Below, piece by piece: positions 4,688 through 5,973 of a stretch of 5,973 nucleotides of DNA. The position numbers and the translations under genes are program-made. This DNA comes from an uncultured Bacteroidales bacterium. GTDB lineage: Bacteria > Bacteroidota > Bacteroidia > Bacteroidales > Paludibacteraceae. Location: assembly GCA_946619625.1 (NCBI GenBank), contig CAMOMF010000215.1:1-5973 (forward strand), read 5' to 3'. Position 1 is the first letter of the stretch. Each line of letters opens with the position of its first letter. The notes beneath the pieces were generated by a model. That model made no database searches. It was not told the DNA's origin and worked only from the letters and a program-made list of their open reading frames with translations.

Positions 4688-5754
4688 TATTTCTGTTTAA
4701 CCAGGTAAATCATGGTAGGGTAGTGGTCGGAGTAACCATTCTGCCAAACGCCGCCCTTGTGCGTACGCAGTGGAGTGCCTTTGTCCTTCCCTTCCTGTAC
4801 GGTCAGAAACGGTTTGTTGAAGATTTCAGCCTGCCAATAACTCCACTTGTCCTTCGAGCGCTCGGCGTGCGTGAGCGGACCGGAAATAATGATTTGATCG
4901 AACAGGTCCCACGAACCATTGTATGCCAACGAGCCGATACCACGGTCCAGCGTCTTCCACATAGTATTGAAAAAGCCCTGTGGCTCAACAGCATCTCGCT
5001 CTTTGCGTGCACCCAGCACATCGGCACAGGAGTGGTTGTAGGGGTCATCGTTTAGGTCGCCCATGATGATAATCTTCGCTCCGGGGTCTTTCATATACAA
5101 CGAGTCGGCAATATGCTTGCAGAGCATGGCTGCTGTATCTCGGGTAGCCCGGCTGCTCTCCTCTCCGCCATAGCGCGAAGGCCAGTGATTAACAATAATA
5201 TGAATCTTGTCGCGGACGATTCCCTTGTCATCTTTCAGGTATCCGCTTACCAACAACTGCAAACGACTCTTCACTACACCACCATCGGCATAGTGCGCTT
5301 TCAGTTCATAACCGATAGGTTTGCCTACCGGAGTGAAGTAAGACGGGTTGTACAAGAAACCAACGTCCACACCGCGTCGATCAGGTCCCTCTAATAGGAT
5401 TGGTTGATAGTTGCGGTCGGCTATCTCAGGCTGCTTTACCAGGTCCTGCAAGCAACCGATATTCTCCACCTCGGCAACACCAATGCACACAGCACCCAAT
5501 GGCGATTTGTCCAAACCGAACTGCGAGATAGCATAAGCCATCTTGTGCAACTTGTTCTCATACTTCAGAGACGTCCAATGATTACCACCGTCAGGCAGGT
5601 ACTCAAAGTCGTTCTTACCCTCGTCATGAATCGTGTCGAACAAGTTCTCCAGATTGTAGAATGCAATGCAACGCACAATGTAGTTCTCCTCTGTTTGTGC
5701 AAACGTACCCATTGAAAGGGCTGCAAGGCCGAAAATAATTAGCAGTTTCTTCAT
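4687..5754 (-). CDS. Secreted endonuclease/exonuclease/phosphatase (EEP) family protein
   Basis: A 355-aa protein with a cleavable signal peptide (MKKLLIIFGLAALSMGTFAQ, likely cut after residue ~19) and a DNase I-like EEP fold. The motifs occur in order: FYNLENLF (32-39, metal-site Asn), IGVAEVEN (91-98, catalytic Glu95), NHWPSRYGG (189-197, His190), IIMGDLNDDP (229-238, Asp233 and Asn235), WDLFDQIIIS (282-291) and GYSDHYPTM (340-348, Asp343-His344). All expected active-site residues are present, so it should be a Mg-dependent phosphodiesterase or nuclease. The substrate (DNA, RNA, phospholipid or sugar phosphate) is not determined by these motifs. Export suggests action in the periplasm or outside. 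Length is normal for Bacteroidales members annotated as endonucleases. It is the first gene of a two-gene operon with the DUF4290 gene (1-nt overlap) and has its own promoter at 5800-5830. Confidence 0.92.
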   Translation of the reverse strand: MKKLLIIFGLAALSMGTFAQTEENYIVRCIAFYNLENLFDTIHDEGKNDFEYLPDGGNHWTSLKYENKLHKMAYAISQFGLDKSPLGAVCIGVAEVENIGCLQDLVKQPEIADRNYQPILLEGPDRRGVDVGFLYNPSYFTPVGKPIGYELKAHYADGGVVKSRLQLLVSGYLKDDKGIVRDKIHIIVNHWPSRYGGEESSRATRDTAAMLCKHIADSLYMKDPGAKIIIMGDLNDDPYNHSCADVLGARKERDAVEPQGFFNTMWKTLDRGIGSLAYNGSWDLFDQIIISGPLTHAERSKDKWSYWQAEIFNKPFLTVQEGKDKGTPLRTHKGGVWQNGYSDHYPTMIYLVKQK

Positions 5755-5799
5755 ATTTTTTGAGTTGATTGTTTCCTCATTTTTGTATCATTCAGTCCG

Positions 5800-5830
5800 C
5801 AAAGTTACTACTTTTTTTTGATATGTGCAA
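5800..5830 (-). promoter_or_regulatory. Promoter of the nuclease-DUF4290 operon
   Basis: Read on the minus strand: TTG (5830-5828), 20-nt spacer, TAACTTTG (5807-5800). This matches the Bacteroidetes consensus and predicts a start near 5793 and a leader of about 40 nt. Confidence 0.85.
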
Positions 5831-5867
5831 GAGTTTTTAGAAAAAAATGTATTTTTTTGCAAAAATA

Positions 5868-5899
5868 TTTGGTAGATTAAAAAAAAAGCAGTAACTTTG
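5868..5899 (+). promoter_or_regulatory. Promoter of ssb
   Basis: TTTG (5868-5871), 20-nt spacer, TAACTTTG (5892-5899). The -7 octamer is identical to that of the divergent nuclease promoter, and the two -33 boxes lie 37 nt apart. Transcription should start near 5906, leaving a leader of about 14 nt. Confidence 0.85.
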
Positions 5900-5919
5900 T
5901 AGAGTTTTATGAAAAAATT

Positions 5920-5973
5920 ATGTCATCAGTAAACAAGGCGATTTTGATTGGTAACGTGGGTTCCGATCCGGAA
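5920..5973 (+). CDS. ssb: Single-stranded DNA-binding protein, N-terminal 18 aa (3' partial)
   Basis: ATG 5920 opens a frame to the window end encoding MSSVNKAILIGNVGSDPE. The pattern (V)NKxILIGNxGxDPE is the start of the bacterial SSB OB-fold (beta-1 strand and following turn). SSB coats single-stranded DNA in replication, recombination and repair; its C-terminal partner-binding tip lies outside the window. The nearby ATG at 5909 is in another frame and meets a stop after seven codons, so 5920 is the start. It is divergent from the nuclease operon and has a promoter of its own. Confidence 0.9.
   Translation, partial: MSSVNKAILIGNVGSDPE

Noticed and set aside
4193..5715. Plus-strand open frames of 90-143 codons opposite the nuclease and DUF4290 genes
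   Set aside because: They are antisense shadows of two well-supported minus-strand genes and show no domains.

Overview
The window looks like chromosomal DNA of a Bacteroidales bacterium (Bacteroides/Prevotella type); the genus cannot be fixed from this sequence. The evidence is four promoters of the Bacteroidetes sigma-ABfr type (TTG, 20-nt spacer, TAnnTTTG), weak ribosome binding sites in front of most genes, and families typical of the phylum: a DUF4290 protein, an RsiV-like DUF3298 lipoprotein, a LolC/E-type FtsX permease and a secreted EEP-family nuclease.

Layout. Positions 2-184 hold the 3' end of a plus-strand gene whose product ends in a secretion-tail-like beta domain. After a gene-free stretch with a strong promoter and a structured ~190-nt leader comes a 98-aa exported protein (551-847). 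Its C-terminal half resembles the tail of the upstream protein. A 20-bp hairpin followed by eight T residues (918-971) ends this unit.

Positions 972-1770 carry no credible gene. They are a stack of short repeats and foldable elements: an 11-bp x3 tandem repeat, a REP-like GC-rich hairpin, a module of four small hairpins closed by a 7-bp outer stem (1255-1340), a 14-bp duplication, a 55-bp x4.9 minisatellite (1377-1646) and a 26-bp duplication. This is the least explained part of the window.

Positions 1772-3984 form a likely two-gene plus-strand operon with a promoter of its own: an FtsX/LolC-E-type ABC permease (1825-3048), then a lipoprotein of the DUF3298 family (3083-3889). It ends at a symmetric hairpin (3956-3984) that can also serve the convergent minus-strand operon. 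That operon has a secreted endonuclease/exonuclease/phosphatase-fold protein (5754-4687) followed, with a 1-nt TAGTG overlap, by a DUF4290 protein (4687-4037). A divergent promoter region (5755-5919) separates it from the first 18 codons of ssb, cut by the window end.

Functionally, the permease and lipoprotein point to envelope biogenesis or lipoprotein traffic. The ssb and nuclease neighbours are conserved housekeeping or hypothetical genes without an obvious shared pathway. I see no CRISPR array, transposase, tRNA, rRNA or defence system.
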